Below the pieces are notes generated by a model. It made no database searches and was not told the DNA's origin. It worked only from the letters and a program-made list of their open reading frames with translations. Positions 1 to 5,422 of a stretch of 5,980 nt of DNA are shown here, in pieces. Position numbers and translations under genes: made by a program. The DNA lies in the NCBI GenBank assembly GCA_007125255.1, contig SLDM01000286.1:1-5980 (forward strand), read 5' to 3'. The stretch is from Phycisphaerales bacterium (lineage in GTDB: Bacteria; Planctomycetota; Phycisphaerae; Phycisphaerales; SM1A02). Numbering within the stretch: position 1 is the stretch's first letter; each line of letters begins with the position of its first letter.

Positions 1-1
1 G

Positions 2-88
2 TCAGATGATGACGACCCCCGTCGGGGTCTCGCCCGCGACCGACAGCCCAAGCCGAAGAAGTCAGATGAGCTCGGGAAGCAGGCCTGA
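2..88 (+). CDS. C-terminal tail of an unidentified plus-strand protein (partial)
   Basis: An open frame enters from the left edge and ends at TGA 86-88, giving 28 residues. The residues are highly hydrophilic: an Asp-rich start, several Arg, then a Pro/Lys stretch (PKPKKSDELGKQA) before the stop. Most codons end in G or C, as in the definite genes here. Charged, probably disordered tails like this are common at protein C-termini, but nothing identifies the family. The frame would converge on the minus-strand flavocytochrome group, and a dyad at 87-105 overlaps its stop. A minus-strand frame also runs open across this stretch, but it is rich in Cys and Trp and looks like chance. The call is tentative because only the tail is visible. 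Confidence 0.4.
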   Translation, partial: SDDDDPRRGLARDRQPKPKKSDELGKQA

Positions 89-105
89 GGTGGTTCGAAC
101 ACCTC
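87..105. terminator. Hairpin at the junction of converging genes
   Basis: GAGGTG (87-92) pairs perfectly with CACCTC (100-105) around a 7-base loop. It overlaps the stop of the possible plus-strand gene and lies downstream of the minus-strand genes ending at 143 and 289, where a bidirectional terminator would be expected. Neither strand has a T-run after it, so intrinsic termination is uncertain. Read on the minus strand, the loop is TTCGAAC inside a G-C closed stem, which mimics a tRNA T-arm. No D-arm, anticodon arm or acceptor stem can be built around it. Confidence 0.3.
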
Positions 106-131
106 GACCGCTCTCCTTCTTAGGACTTGCC

Positions 132-145
132 TGATGCCGGCATCA
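132..145. repeat. Perfect 14-bp palindrome over the small ORF stop
   Basis: TGATGCCGGCATCA is a perfect dyad. It contains the stop codon (143-145, minus strand) of the possible 30-residue membrane peptide. As RNA it would give a 5-bp stem with a CCGG loop. It could contribute to 3'-end formation of the minus-strand transcript, serve as a protein site, or be chance. No T-run follows. Confidence 0.3.
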
Positions 146-235
146 CGCACTGCGGTTGGCCGCGAACACTGCTGCGACCACCACATACGCTGCGACCAGA
201 CCCAGCATGACTCGATACATCCGTTGGTGTCGCAT
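143..235 (-). CDS. Possible 30-residue single-span membrane peptide
   Basis: Starting from ATG at 235-233, the frame encodes a basic N-terminus (MRHQRMYRVM), then an uninterrupted hydrophobic run of about 17 residues (LGLVAAYVVVAAVFAA), then NRSA and a stop. This is the layout of a small single-pass membrane peptide with a positive, probably cytoplasmic, N-terminus. It starts 53 bases after the flavocytochrome stop on the same strand, so co-transcription is plausible. A weak purine-rich stretch (GAAGCGAG) lies about 9 bases before the ATG. The frame stays open upstream into the flavocytochrome 3' end, but that extension looks like shadow sequence. It might be an accessory to the membrane oxidoreductase, but no family is recognised and a chance hydrophobic ORF cannot be excluded. 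Confidence 0.4.
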   Translation of the reverse strand: MRHQRMYRVMLGLVAAYVVVAAVFAANRSA

Positions 236-288
236 TGATTGAATCTCGCTTCGATTGGTTCCATGAGTTGTGATCACCGGCCGGACGA

Positions 289-1641
289 TCAGGCGAGATT
301 GAACTCCTCCTGTTCGATGCGCTCCGCCGGCACCCCGAGCGTTGGCAGCAAGTCGCACACGCTCTCCATCATGGCCGACGGGCCGCAGATGAAGTACTCG
401 AGCTCAGCGCGATCCTCACGCAGATGCCGGTTGAACACTGCTTTATCAATCCTGCCCGCCTCGCCGTCCCAATTCTCCGGCGGATCGTCAAGAACGATGA
501 CCACGTTCAGATCAAGCTGCTTCTTCAGCTGCGACAACTCATCGCGAAACGTCACCTCATCCCATGTTGCGCAGCCGTAGATGAGTACAAACCGGCGCGT
601 ATCGCCCCGATCCGCGAGGGTGCGCAGCATCGACATGATGGGGGTCATCCCGACGCCGCCGGCAACGAATACGGCACCTTTCACACCCGCCCAGCGATCG
701 ATCGTAAACACACCATGCGGCCCGTCGAGATACGCAACCGTGCCGAGCTTTGTCTTCCCGATGTGATTCGTGAAGTCGCCGTTCTCCTTGATGGTAAACG
801 CAACGCGGTCGGATCGCTCCGCGCTGGAAGAAAATGAGAACGGATGTTCCCGAACCATCCATACCGACCGGCCGAAGGTGACCCATGCGAACTGCCCCGG
901 CTGAAAGCGCATGCCCTCATGGCCTTCGGGTTCGAGTTCGACGGTCCACGATCGGCCGTGCTCACGGGTGACGTTGATGACGCACCAGGGTTTTCGCTGC
1001 ATGAGAACCGGCTTGACGAGGCGCACGTAGCTGCTGATGAGCACGACGGACACGGCCATGCCGAGCCACATACCTCGCTGCCAGAATTGTTCCAGGTAGT
1101 GCCCCACGCCCAGCACGTGCCCGAGCGCGAACCCAAGCACCGCCACCGCGAGGATGCCGTGCGTGATCCGCCACGCTTCGTAGGACAGACCGAGCTTGAC
1201 GCGCCAGATGGACGTTGCAGCGATCGTGATGAGCCCCAGCAGCGCCAGCCACGCGAACACCGCCCGAAGCGGCGCGTCCCAGACGCGCAGCAGCGGCAGG
1301 TACCGGGCCGGATCAGCCACGAACAGCAGGGTCGGATGGATCAGAATGAGCGTTATGCTGAGGATCGAAATCTGCCGGTGAAAGCGATAAATCACATCAA
1401 TGCCGTACGACCCGTTGATGCCGGCAATGCGGGCGGTGATGATGAATTGCATCGTGATCATCGCCAGACCGATGAAGCCGAGGGCAACCGAAAGCTCGAT
1501 CCAGAAACCGCGGCCGGGCGGCGCATGGCCGAGATAGATCGTGGCGAGCGGCCCGATCGTCAACACGAAGTAGAGGCCGATCCAGAACGTACCGAGCAGC
1601 ACCCGCCCGCTGCGAGTTGTATTCAGAGTGGATAGCTTCAT
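289..1641 (-). CDS. Ferric reductase / NADPH oxidase-like bis-heme flavocytochrome
   Basis: This 450-residue integral membrane oxidoreductase should carry electrons from NAD(P)H through FAD and two b-type hemes across the membrane. Residues about 14-36 form a first membrane helix. Residues about 47-210 form a ferric reductase-like transmembrane domain with two H-X13-H pairs, H88/H102 and H161/H175, the classic bis-heme spacing. From about 218 comes a ferredoxin-NADP reductase-type module: a flavin-binding beta-barrel with HPFSFSSS (266-273), a nucleotide-binding GGVGMTP (328-334) and the late CGP motif (419-421). There is no C-terminal 2Fe-2S ferredoxin domain. An in-frame TGA lies 11 codons upstream, so ATG at 1641-1639 is the first usable start. 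Its Shine-Dalgarno sequence is poor: GGAG lies about 17 bases away. The acceptor (ferric chelate, oxygen or another) cannot be told from sequence. The family call is firm. Confidence 0.93.
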   Translation of the reverse strand: MKLSTLNTTRSGRVLLGTFWIGLYFVLTIGPLATIYLGHAPPGRGFWIELSVALGFIGLAMITMQFIITARIAGINGSYGIDVIYRFHRQISILSITLILIHPTLLFVADPARYLPLLRVWDAPLRAVFAWLALLGLITIAATSIWRVKLGLSYEAWRITHGILAVAVLGFALGHVLGVGHYLEQFWQRGMWLGMAVSVVLISSYVRLVKPVLMQRKPWCVINVTREHGRSWTVELEPEGHEGMRFQPGQFAWVTFGRSVWMVREHPFSFSSSAERSDRVAFTIKENGDFTNHIGKTKLGTVAYLDGPHGVFTIDRWAGVKGAVFVAGGVGMTPIMSMLRTLADRGDTRRFVLIYGCATWDEVTFRDELSQLKKQLDLNVVIVLDDPPENWDGEAGRIDKAVFNRHLREDRAELEYFICGPSAMMESVCDLLPTLGVPAERIEQEEFNLA

Positions 1642-1898
1642 GCGATTGCTGATTTCAACTCCGCGGATTTCTCAGACCTCGACTGCGGATTCTGATCCGG
1701 CACCGGCAGACCCTCGCCAACTCCCTGGCAAGATCGCTCGGATCGGTGATCGCGTCCCAGCCTCAAGGTGATGGCACACTCAAAGGCATTTCCTCCGGAG
1801 AGCGTGCGGGTCCCGGACGCGCGCTGAATGACGGTGAGACTGAGAGAAGTGAAAATCGCCATGTGGTCATTCACTGCCGTCCGGAGCAGTTCTGGCAT
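1638..1898 (-). CDS. Weak 86-residue ORF overlapping the flavocytochrome start
   Basis: From ATG at 1898-1896 this frame gives 86 residues and stops in a TGA overlapping the flavocytochrome ATG as ATGA, an arrangement typical of translational coupling. The first half has a mildly hydrophobic stretch (MAIFTSLSLTVIQ) and the second half is polar. A second in-frame ATG would give 74 residues. Neither start has a convincing Shine-Dalgarno sequence, third-position GC bias is weaker than in the definite genes, and no domain is recognised. The frame remains open far upstream into the antisense of the YihY-like gene, which shows that openness here means little. It may be real, but it may equally be leader sequence. 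Confidence 0.22.
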   Translation of the reverse strand: MPELLRTAVNDHMAIFTSLSLTVIQRASGTRTLSGGNAFECAITLRLGRDHRSERSCQGVGEGLPVPDQNPQSRSEKSAELKSAIA

Positions 1899-2020
1899 CA
1901 AGAGTCTTTCATGACTGACCTTGTCCTGAAACGCGCAGGTACCGTTCTCCCCAGATCCATCCGGACCCTGGTTGGCGAGACCGGCAGGAAAATGAGGAAA
2001 TGAACTCACCTCTGCGCCCC
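1642..2020. other. 379-base intergenic stretch upstream of the flavocytochrome
   Basis: Apart from the weak minus-strand ORF at 1638-1898, nothing definite is seen here. A strong Shine-Dalgarno-like GGAGGAA (1790-1796 read on the minus strand) stands immediately before an ATG at 1789-1787. That ATG opens only an 8-codon frame and the spacing is too tight, so it is either a mini-leader or chance. No clear sigma-70 -35/-10 pair, riboswitch or terminator was recognised. The promoter of the flavocytochrome presumably lies in this interval. Confidence 0.5.
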
Positions 2021-2959
2021 TCACCCCGTCAGCGGCACGGCGCGGTCGCTGGGGGTGATCCGCCTGCCGGTACGGCGGGCGTACACCTGCGTTACCTCCG
2101 CCCCGTAGAGAACGACCAGCGAGGTGAAGTACACCCAGACCAGCAGCGCGATCACCGACCCCGCCGCCCCGTAGGCCGAGCCGACGCCGCCGCGCCCCAG
2201 ATACAGACCGATCAGGGACTTGCCGAGGGTGAAGAGCACCGCGGTGAGGGCGGCCCCGACCCAGACGGTGGGCCAGGCGATCTCGACGTCCGGAAGAAAC
2301 TTGAACATCATCGCGAAGAGCAGTGTGAAGATGCCGAGCGAAGCGGCGAGGCTGAGGATCCGCCACACCCCGCCCTGTTCCATGATCGGGCCCACGAGCA
2401 TGGACACGATCATGTCCGCGACCATGGAGATGATGAGCAGAAAGGCGATGGCGATGACCATGCCGAGGGACAGGACGCGTTTGCGCAGCCAGTTCCACAG
2501 GCCCGCGCTGACGCCGGAGCTGGCCTTGACACTCCAGATGCGGTTGAGGGACATCTGCAGTTGGGCGAAGACGGTGGTGGCGGAAAAGAGCAGCACCCCC
2601 AGCGAGATCAACCCGGCCACGGTGCCCGCCCGAGGGTTGGCTTCGCCGCTCTGCAGGACCAGTTCGATCGCATCGCTGCCGGCCTCTCCGACGATTTCGC
2701 TCATCTCGGTGACAATCTGTTCCTGCGTTCCCTCACCGAAGAAACTGGCCACCCACATGAGCAGGATGACCAGCGGCGCGAAGGAGAGGGCGGCATAGAA
2801 GGCCAGGGCGCCGGAGAGCGTCAGGACATCATCGTTCATGAACTCGCGGATGGTCTGTTTGAAGGCGCCCCAGAGGCCCGGCTGCGATTGCGCTTGGGAT
2901 TTGGACTGAGATTGGGACTGGGATTGGGACTGGGACTGGGCTGGGATGGCTCGGGGCAT
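2021..2959 (-). CDS. YihY/BrkB-family inner membrane protein with Gln-Ser repeat tail
   Basis: This 312-residue polytopic membrane protein belongs to the YihY/BrkB family (once misnamed ribonuclease BN), whose molecular role remains poorly defined. Typical family features are FMNDDVLTLSGALAFYAALS near residues 40-59, the LNRIW motif at 138-142, and a late GSAYGAAGSVIALLVWVYFT segment at about 260-279. Hydrophobic spans lie near 52-73, 113-133, 162-189, 198-220, 231-252 and 264-287, about six helices as expected. The start at 2959 is fixed by AGGAG (2966-2970) six bases upstream. Residues 8-26 are an unusual tail of Gln-Ser dipeptides (six QS, then KS, QA, QS) encoded by a hexanucleotide repeat and not part of the usual family core. 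It shares the strand of the flavocytochrome but lies about 380 bases from it, so an operon link is uncertain. Confidence 0.9.
   Translation of the reverse strand: MPRAIPAQSQSQSQSQSQSKSQAQSQPGLWGAFKQTIREFMNDDVLTLSGALAFYAALSFAPLVILLMWVASFFGEGTQEQIVTEMSEIVGEAGSDAIELVLQSGEANPRAGTVAGLISLGVLLFSATTVFAQLQMSLNRIWSVKASSGVSAGLWNWLRKRVLSLGMVIAIAFLLIISMVADMIVSMLVGPIMEQGGVWRILSLAASLGIFTLLFAMMFKFLPDVEIAWPTVWVGAALTAVLFTLGKSLIGLYLGRGGVGSAYGAAGSVIALLVWVYFTSLVVLYGAEVTQVYARRTGRRITPSDRAVPLTG
2885..2938. repeat. Imperfect hexanucleotide repeat coding for Gln-Ser dipeptides
   Basis: About nine tandem 6-base units (plus-strand form TGGGAC or TGGGAT, with variants) encode residues 8-25 of the YihY-like protein. Because each unit is two codons, gain or loss of a unit changes tail length but never the reading frame. 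All three frames on the two strands therefore give simple repeats (GL, NPSP, QS), which creates attractive but spurious shadow ORFs. Confidence 0.85.
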
Positions 2960-3000
2960 GGCAGGCTCCTGCGATCAGGCAAGCATAGGCATGAAAGGGC

Positions 3001-3085
3001 GAAGTAACGAAGTGACGGAGTGACGGAGTGAAGGGATCCAGGCAGCAAGGCATCGAGAAAGGCACGGGGGCACGAAGGCACAGAG
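3001..3085 (+). repeat. Low-complexity intergenic repeat, left copy
   Basis: Four near-identical 8-base units follow each other at 3001-3032 (GAAGTAAC, GAAGTGAC, GGAGTGAC, GGAGTGAA). A run of AAGGCA/GGCACG-like units follows to about 3085, including GAGAAAGGCACG (3055-3066) and CACGAAGGCACAGAG (3071-3085). The same motifs recur in opposite orientation at 3432-3601: segment 3050-3066 matches the reverse complement of 3480-3496 at 16 of 17 positions, and 3069-3085 matches that of 3469-3485 at 16 of 17. The copy lies directly upstream of the YihY-like gene, so it may sit in its promoter region. Function is unknown. Confidence 0.75.
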
Positions 3086-3123
3086 GGTGTTGAGACGGAT
3101 GACATCGGCGAGAGTCCTGACCC

Positions 3124-3151
3124 AGTCATTCCCGCGGAAGCGGGGATCCAG
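3124..3151. repeat. REP/dRS3-like palindromic element
   Basis: ATTCCCGC (3128-3135) faces GCGGGGAT (3140-3147) across a GGAA loop. This is an 8-bp stem with one G-T wobble, flanked by GTC on the left and CCAGG on the right. The form closely resembles the widespread bacterial palindromic repeat whose core is ATTCCC-N8-GGGAAT (called dRS3 in Neisseria, with REP-like relatives elsewhere). Such repeats are usually intergenic and present in many copies. Only one copy is visible in this window, so family membership is inferred from resemblance. Confidence 0.55.
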
Positions 3152-3177
3152 GGGGTGCGCGTAAGACGTTACGAGTA

Positions 3178-3431
3178 AAGAAGCATCCTGCGCGCCAAGC
3201 CCCTGGGTACCCCGGCCAGCGAGCGCAACGAGTCGGACGTGGGAGATGCAACAATAAACGTCGGGGTGCCGTGGTCTGGAGGCATGGCCTCACGGGAGTG
3301 AGGACATGCCGGAAGGCCACGCCGATGCACGTTTGACGTGCGGTGAGATCTGGATGACCGTCGCGCGACATCCCGCCACGGCGGACAGGCGTGGCCTTCG
3401 CTCCTGACGCCCGCGCAGACCACGCCACCCC
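3178..3431 (+). ncRNA. Candidate large structured RNA, HEARO/IscB omega-RNA-like
   Basis: Extensive nested complementarity suggests a folded RNA of about 250 bases. A closing stem pairs 3263-3278 with 3416-3431 (15 of 16 positions paired, one C-C mismatch). Inside it, 3281-3310 forms a hairpin of 6 bp, a 2x2 internal loop, 5 bp and a GGGA (GNRA-type) tetraloop. Next, 3312-3323 pairs perfectly with 3388-3399 (12 bp), enclosing a 5-bp hairpin (GCACG 3327-3331 with CGTGC 3337-3341) and a 4-bp hairpin (CCGC 3373-3376 with GCGG 3381-3384). Upstream, GCATC (3183-3187) can pair GATGC (3245-3249), and GACGT (3236-3240) can pair ACGTC (3258-3262), interleaved as a pseudoknot. The GNRA loop forms only on the plus strand, favouring that orientation. 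Size, multi-stem layout and pseudoknot recall HEARO/omega RNAs of IS605-type IscB elements, but no IscB or TnpA gene is present. The structure is seen; the identity is inferred. Ends are approximate. Confidence 0.5.
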
Positions 3432-3601
3432 TCTTCGTCACTTCGATACTCCGTCTCTTCGTCACTCACTCCGTGCCTTCGTGCCTTTCTCAATGCCCCG
3501 ATGCCTTGATGCCTCGATCCCTTGTTGCCTTCATCCCCCTCCGCCCCTCCGTCACTTTCCCTCCATTCCACCTCCGCGCTCTCCGAGTCCTCCGCGGTCA
3601 A
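3432..3601 (-). repeat. Low-complexity intergenic repeat, right (inverted) copy
   Basis: Read on the minus strand, this region consists of short degenerate units of the left copy's type: GAAGTGACGAAGAGG near 3432-3446, AAGGCACGGAG, GAGAAAGGCACG, several GGCATC/GGCATT units, then GGAGGG-like units. It ends in a GCGGAGGACTCGGAG-like stretch near 3578-3601. It begins directly after the closing stem of the candidate structured RNA, so the RNA is framed by inverted repeat copies. Short ORFs found here on both strands are rich in Pro, Ser, Arg and His and are repeat translations, not genes. Confidence 0.7.
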
Positions 3602-3907
3602 TCTCGATCCCTTCCCTTCATCGCTACGCAACTCTCTGTCACTTCCACATTTGCAGTACAAGCCCGGACCATTCGATCCCTGTCACCCTGGTGTCCCGAG
3701 CGATCTCCGGAGTTCCCGGCAAGGGCGCTTCTTCTTAAGCCCGCTCGGTACTCACAAAAATGAAACATATGAAGAACCTTGTCATTTGTTTCCGCCCCGA
3801 TGAATCCGTCCGGGACCGCGGCGCGAAACACGAATCGGCGGCGCTCAAGATCGCGTTGATTCATTCGGCCGCAATCAGTCAACCACGGCAAAGGAAAGGG
3901 ACTCATC
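3602..3907 (+). other. Leader region of the beta-helix protein
   Basis: This 306-base stretch separates the right repeat copy from the beta-helix gene. It contains a short AT-rich patch near 3755-3775, the likeliest place for promoter elements, but no -35/-10 pair good enough to call. Its only clear signal is the purine-rich Shine-Dalgarno AAGGAAAGGG (3891-3900), seven bases before the ATG at 3908. A frame from ATG 3760 runs into the beta-helix gene out of phase and is rejected as a gene. Confidence 0.5.
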
Positions 3908-5422
3908 ATGAAAACCGGATTTCTTGTGAGCACGATGTCGTTGTCGTTCGCTGCCATCGCTTCGGCAGCGGACATTTCCGTTCCTCAGGATGCGGCGACG
4001 ATTCAGGCCGCGATCGACCTCGCCCAGGATGGGGACCGGGTGCTGGTCAGCCCAGGCACATACGCCGAACAGATCAGCTTTTCCGGCAAGAACATCATTC
4101 TCGAATCGACGGACGGCGCCGAAGTCACGACTATCGATGGCGAAGGCAACCTCGGCTTTGTCATCACCATCAACTCCGGCGAAGAAGACGTGCTCCTGCG
4201 CGGGTTCACCGTCACGGGCGGCTTCGGAGAAGGCGGAACACTGGGAGCAGGACCGGGAGGCGGCATCCTGGTCGAGGGCGCGAGCCTCACCATCGAAGAG
4301 GCGATCGTCACCGGCAATGCCGGGGTGCTCGGCGGCGGCCTCTCGATCATCGAAGGGCATGCGATCATTCGCGACTCCCGTTTCGATTTCAACCAGGCGC
4401 TGCACGGCGGCGGGCTGTACATCGAGCAGGGCAACCTGACCGTCGAAGGGAGTGACTTCAACAACAACTCCGCCTCCAACGGCGGCGCGATGGCGCTCTT
4501 CTGGCTGACCGATGCAGCCGTCACCGATACCGACTTCACCAAGAACGAAGCCAACTCATTCGGCGGCGCGATCTATACCAACCATGCGGAGATCGATTTC
4601 GATCGCCTCTCGTTCACCGACAATGGCAAGGCCGAGGAAGGCCACCTCAACTCGTGGATCATCAGCACCTTCGGCGGCGGCGGAATCTACACCACCTCCA
4701 CCAACGGCCGGATCAACGCCAGCCGCTTCGTGCGCAACATCGCCTACGCCGGCGGCGGCCTGTACGTCGCCTCCACCGGCACCGTCGAAGTCGTCAACTC
4801 GCTCTTCACCGGTCACGGGACGGCCTGTGGCAACTGCGGCTTTGCCCCGATCTACGCCAACTCATCCAGCCCTTCGATCATCAACTGCACGATCGTTGAC
4901 AACACCACCCTCAGCGGCATCTTCACCACCTTCAACAGCTTTCCGGCAGTCGCCAATACGATCATCAGCGGCCACACCAACGCAACCGCCGGAAACGGCC
5001 TGACAAGCATCGACGCCTCACTGGTTGTCGGAACGGTGTTTGCCGGCACGATTGATGACGGCAGCAGTATCGTTGCCGACGCGCTTCTCGATCCGCAGAA
5101 TGACTACGCGCCGCTCGCCGGCTCACCCGCCATCAACGCCGGTGAGAACAGCGCGGTGCCCGCGGATATCACTACCGACCTGCTTGGCAACGAGCGCATC
5201 GTCAACGGCACGGTCGACATCGGCGCGATCGAGTTCGGTTCATCGCCGCCGCAGGAAAGTATCGCCGGCGACATGAACGGTGACGGCACCGTCGGCGCCG
5301 TGGACCTGCTCATGCTCCTGGAGGCCTGGGGCGATTGTCACGGCCACTGCCCCGCGGACCTCAACGCCGATGGCCGCGTTGACACCAACGACCTGTTGAT
5401 CCTGCTCAACAACTGGGGATAA
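3908..5422 (+). CDS. Secreted parallel beta-helix protein with C-terminal dockerin-like domain
   Basis: This is a 504-residue exported protein. Residues 1-20 are a signal peptide (MKTGF, hydrophobic core, cleavage expected after ASA before ADISVP). Residues about 23-55 carry the DAATIQAAIDLAQDGDRVLV and PGTY segments that start many right-handed beta-helix (pectin-lyase-like) proteins. Irregular coils with GGG(I/L/G) turns follow at 117, 142, 167, 192, 219, 257 and 282, resembling polymorphic outer-membrane or choice-of-anchor proteins. A SPAINAG...DIGAIEF segment at 406-443 is typical of that last group. Residues 455-504 hold two dockerin-like EF-hand loops (D-x-N-x-D-G with Asp at position 12, at 455 and 484), each ending in WG, with cysteines at 477 and 481 between them. 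No catalytic residues for a polysaccharide lyase could be assigned, so an adhesive or structural surface role is as likely as carbohydrate binding. AAGGAAAGGG seven bases upstream supports the start. Confidence 0.93.
   Translation: MKTGFLVSTMSLSFAAIASAADISVPQDAATIQAAIDLAQDGDRVLVSPGTYAEQISFSGKNIILESTDGAEVTTIDGEGNLGFVITINSGEEDVLLRGFTVTGGFGEGGTLGAGPGGGILVEGASLTIEEAIVTGNAGVLGGGLSIIEGHAIIRDSRFDFNQALHGGGLYIEQGNLTVEGSDFNNNSASNGGAMALFWLTDAAVTDTDFTKNEANSFGGAIYTNHAEIDFDRLSFTDNGKAEEGHLNSWIISTFGGGGIYTTSTNGRINASRFVRNIAYAGGGLYVASTGTVEVVNSLFTGHGTACGNCGFAPIYANSSSPSIINCTIVDNTTLSGIFTTFNSFPAVANTIISGHTNATAGNGLTSIDASLVVGTVFAGTIDDGSSIVADALLDPQNDYAPLAGSPAINAGENSAVPADITTDLLGNERIVNGTVDIGAIEFGSSPPQESIAGDMNGDGTVGAVDLLMLLEAWGDCHGHCPADLNADGRVDTNDLLILLNNWG

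Noticed and set aside
87..105. tRNA gene suggested by a T-arm-like hairpin on the minus strand
   Set aside because: The TTCGAAC loop and stem fit a T-arm, but no acceptor, D or anticodon stems can be found at the required spacing.
1..264. Minus-strand frame open from ATG 264 or GTG 102 to the left edge
   Set aside because: A purine-rich site precedes the GTG, but the translation is rich in Trp, Cys and Arg, overlaps the possible membrane peptide in another frame, and competes with a better plus-strand tail.
844..1635. Long plus-strand ORF (263 residues)
   Set aside because: It is antisense to the flavocytochrome; its Arg, His, Asp, Glu and Pro-rich composition is typical of the complement of a GC-rich membrane-protein gene, and no domain is visible.
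1899..2498. Upstream extension of the minus-strand frame ending at 1638
   Set aside because: This part largely overlaps the YihY-like gene in another frame on the same strand and is Arg, Gly and His-rich shadow sequence.
2000..3007. Plus-strand ORF of 335 residues
   Set aside because: It is antisense to the YihY-like gene; its charged low-complexity sequence and GLGLGLG end are the complement of hydrophobic codons and the hexamer repeat.
2883..3085. CRISPR array suspected from clustered short repeats
   Set aside because: The units are 6-8 bases in direct tandem with no unique spacers of constant length and no cas genes nearby.
3126..3465. Minus-strand ORFs of about 100 residues across the central intergenic region
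   Set aside because: They are Arg, Pro, Ser and Cys-rich, lie over the candidate structured RNA and repeats, lack a convincing start signal, and are better explained as translations of a structured repeat.
3391..3803. Three plus-strand ORFs rich in Pro, Ser, His and Leu
   Set aside because: They are translations of the low-complexity right repeat copy in all three frames, which is a property of the repeat rather than of a gene.
3760..4455. Plus-strand ORF beginning MKHMKNLV
   Set aside because: It runs out of phase into the beta-helix gene and becomes Arg and His-rich there; the beta-helix start has the better Shine-Dalgarno sequence and a clear signal peptide.
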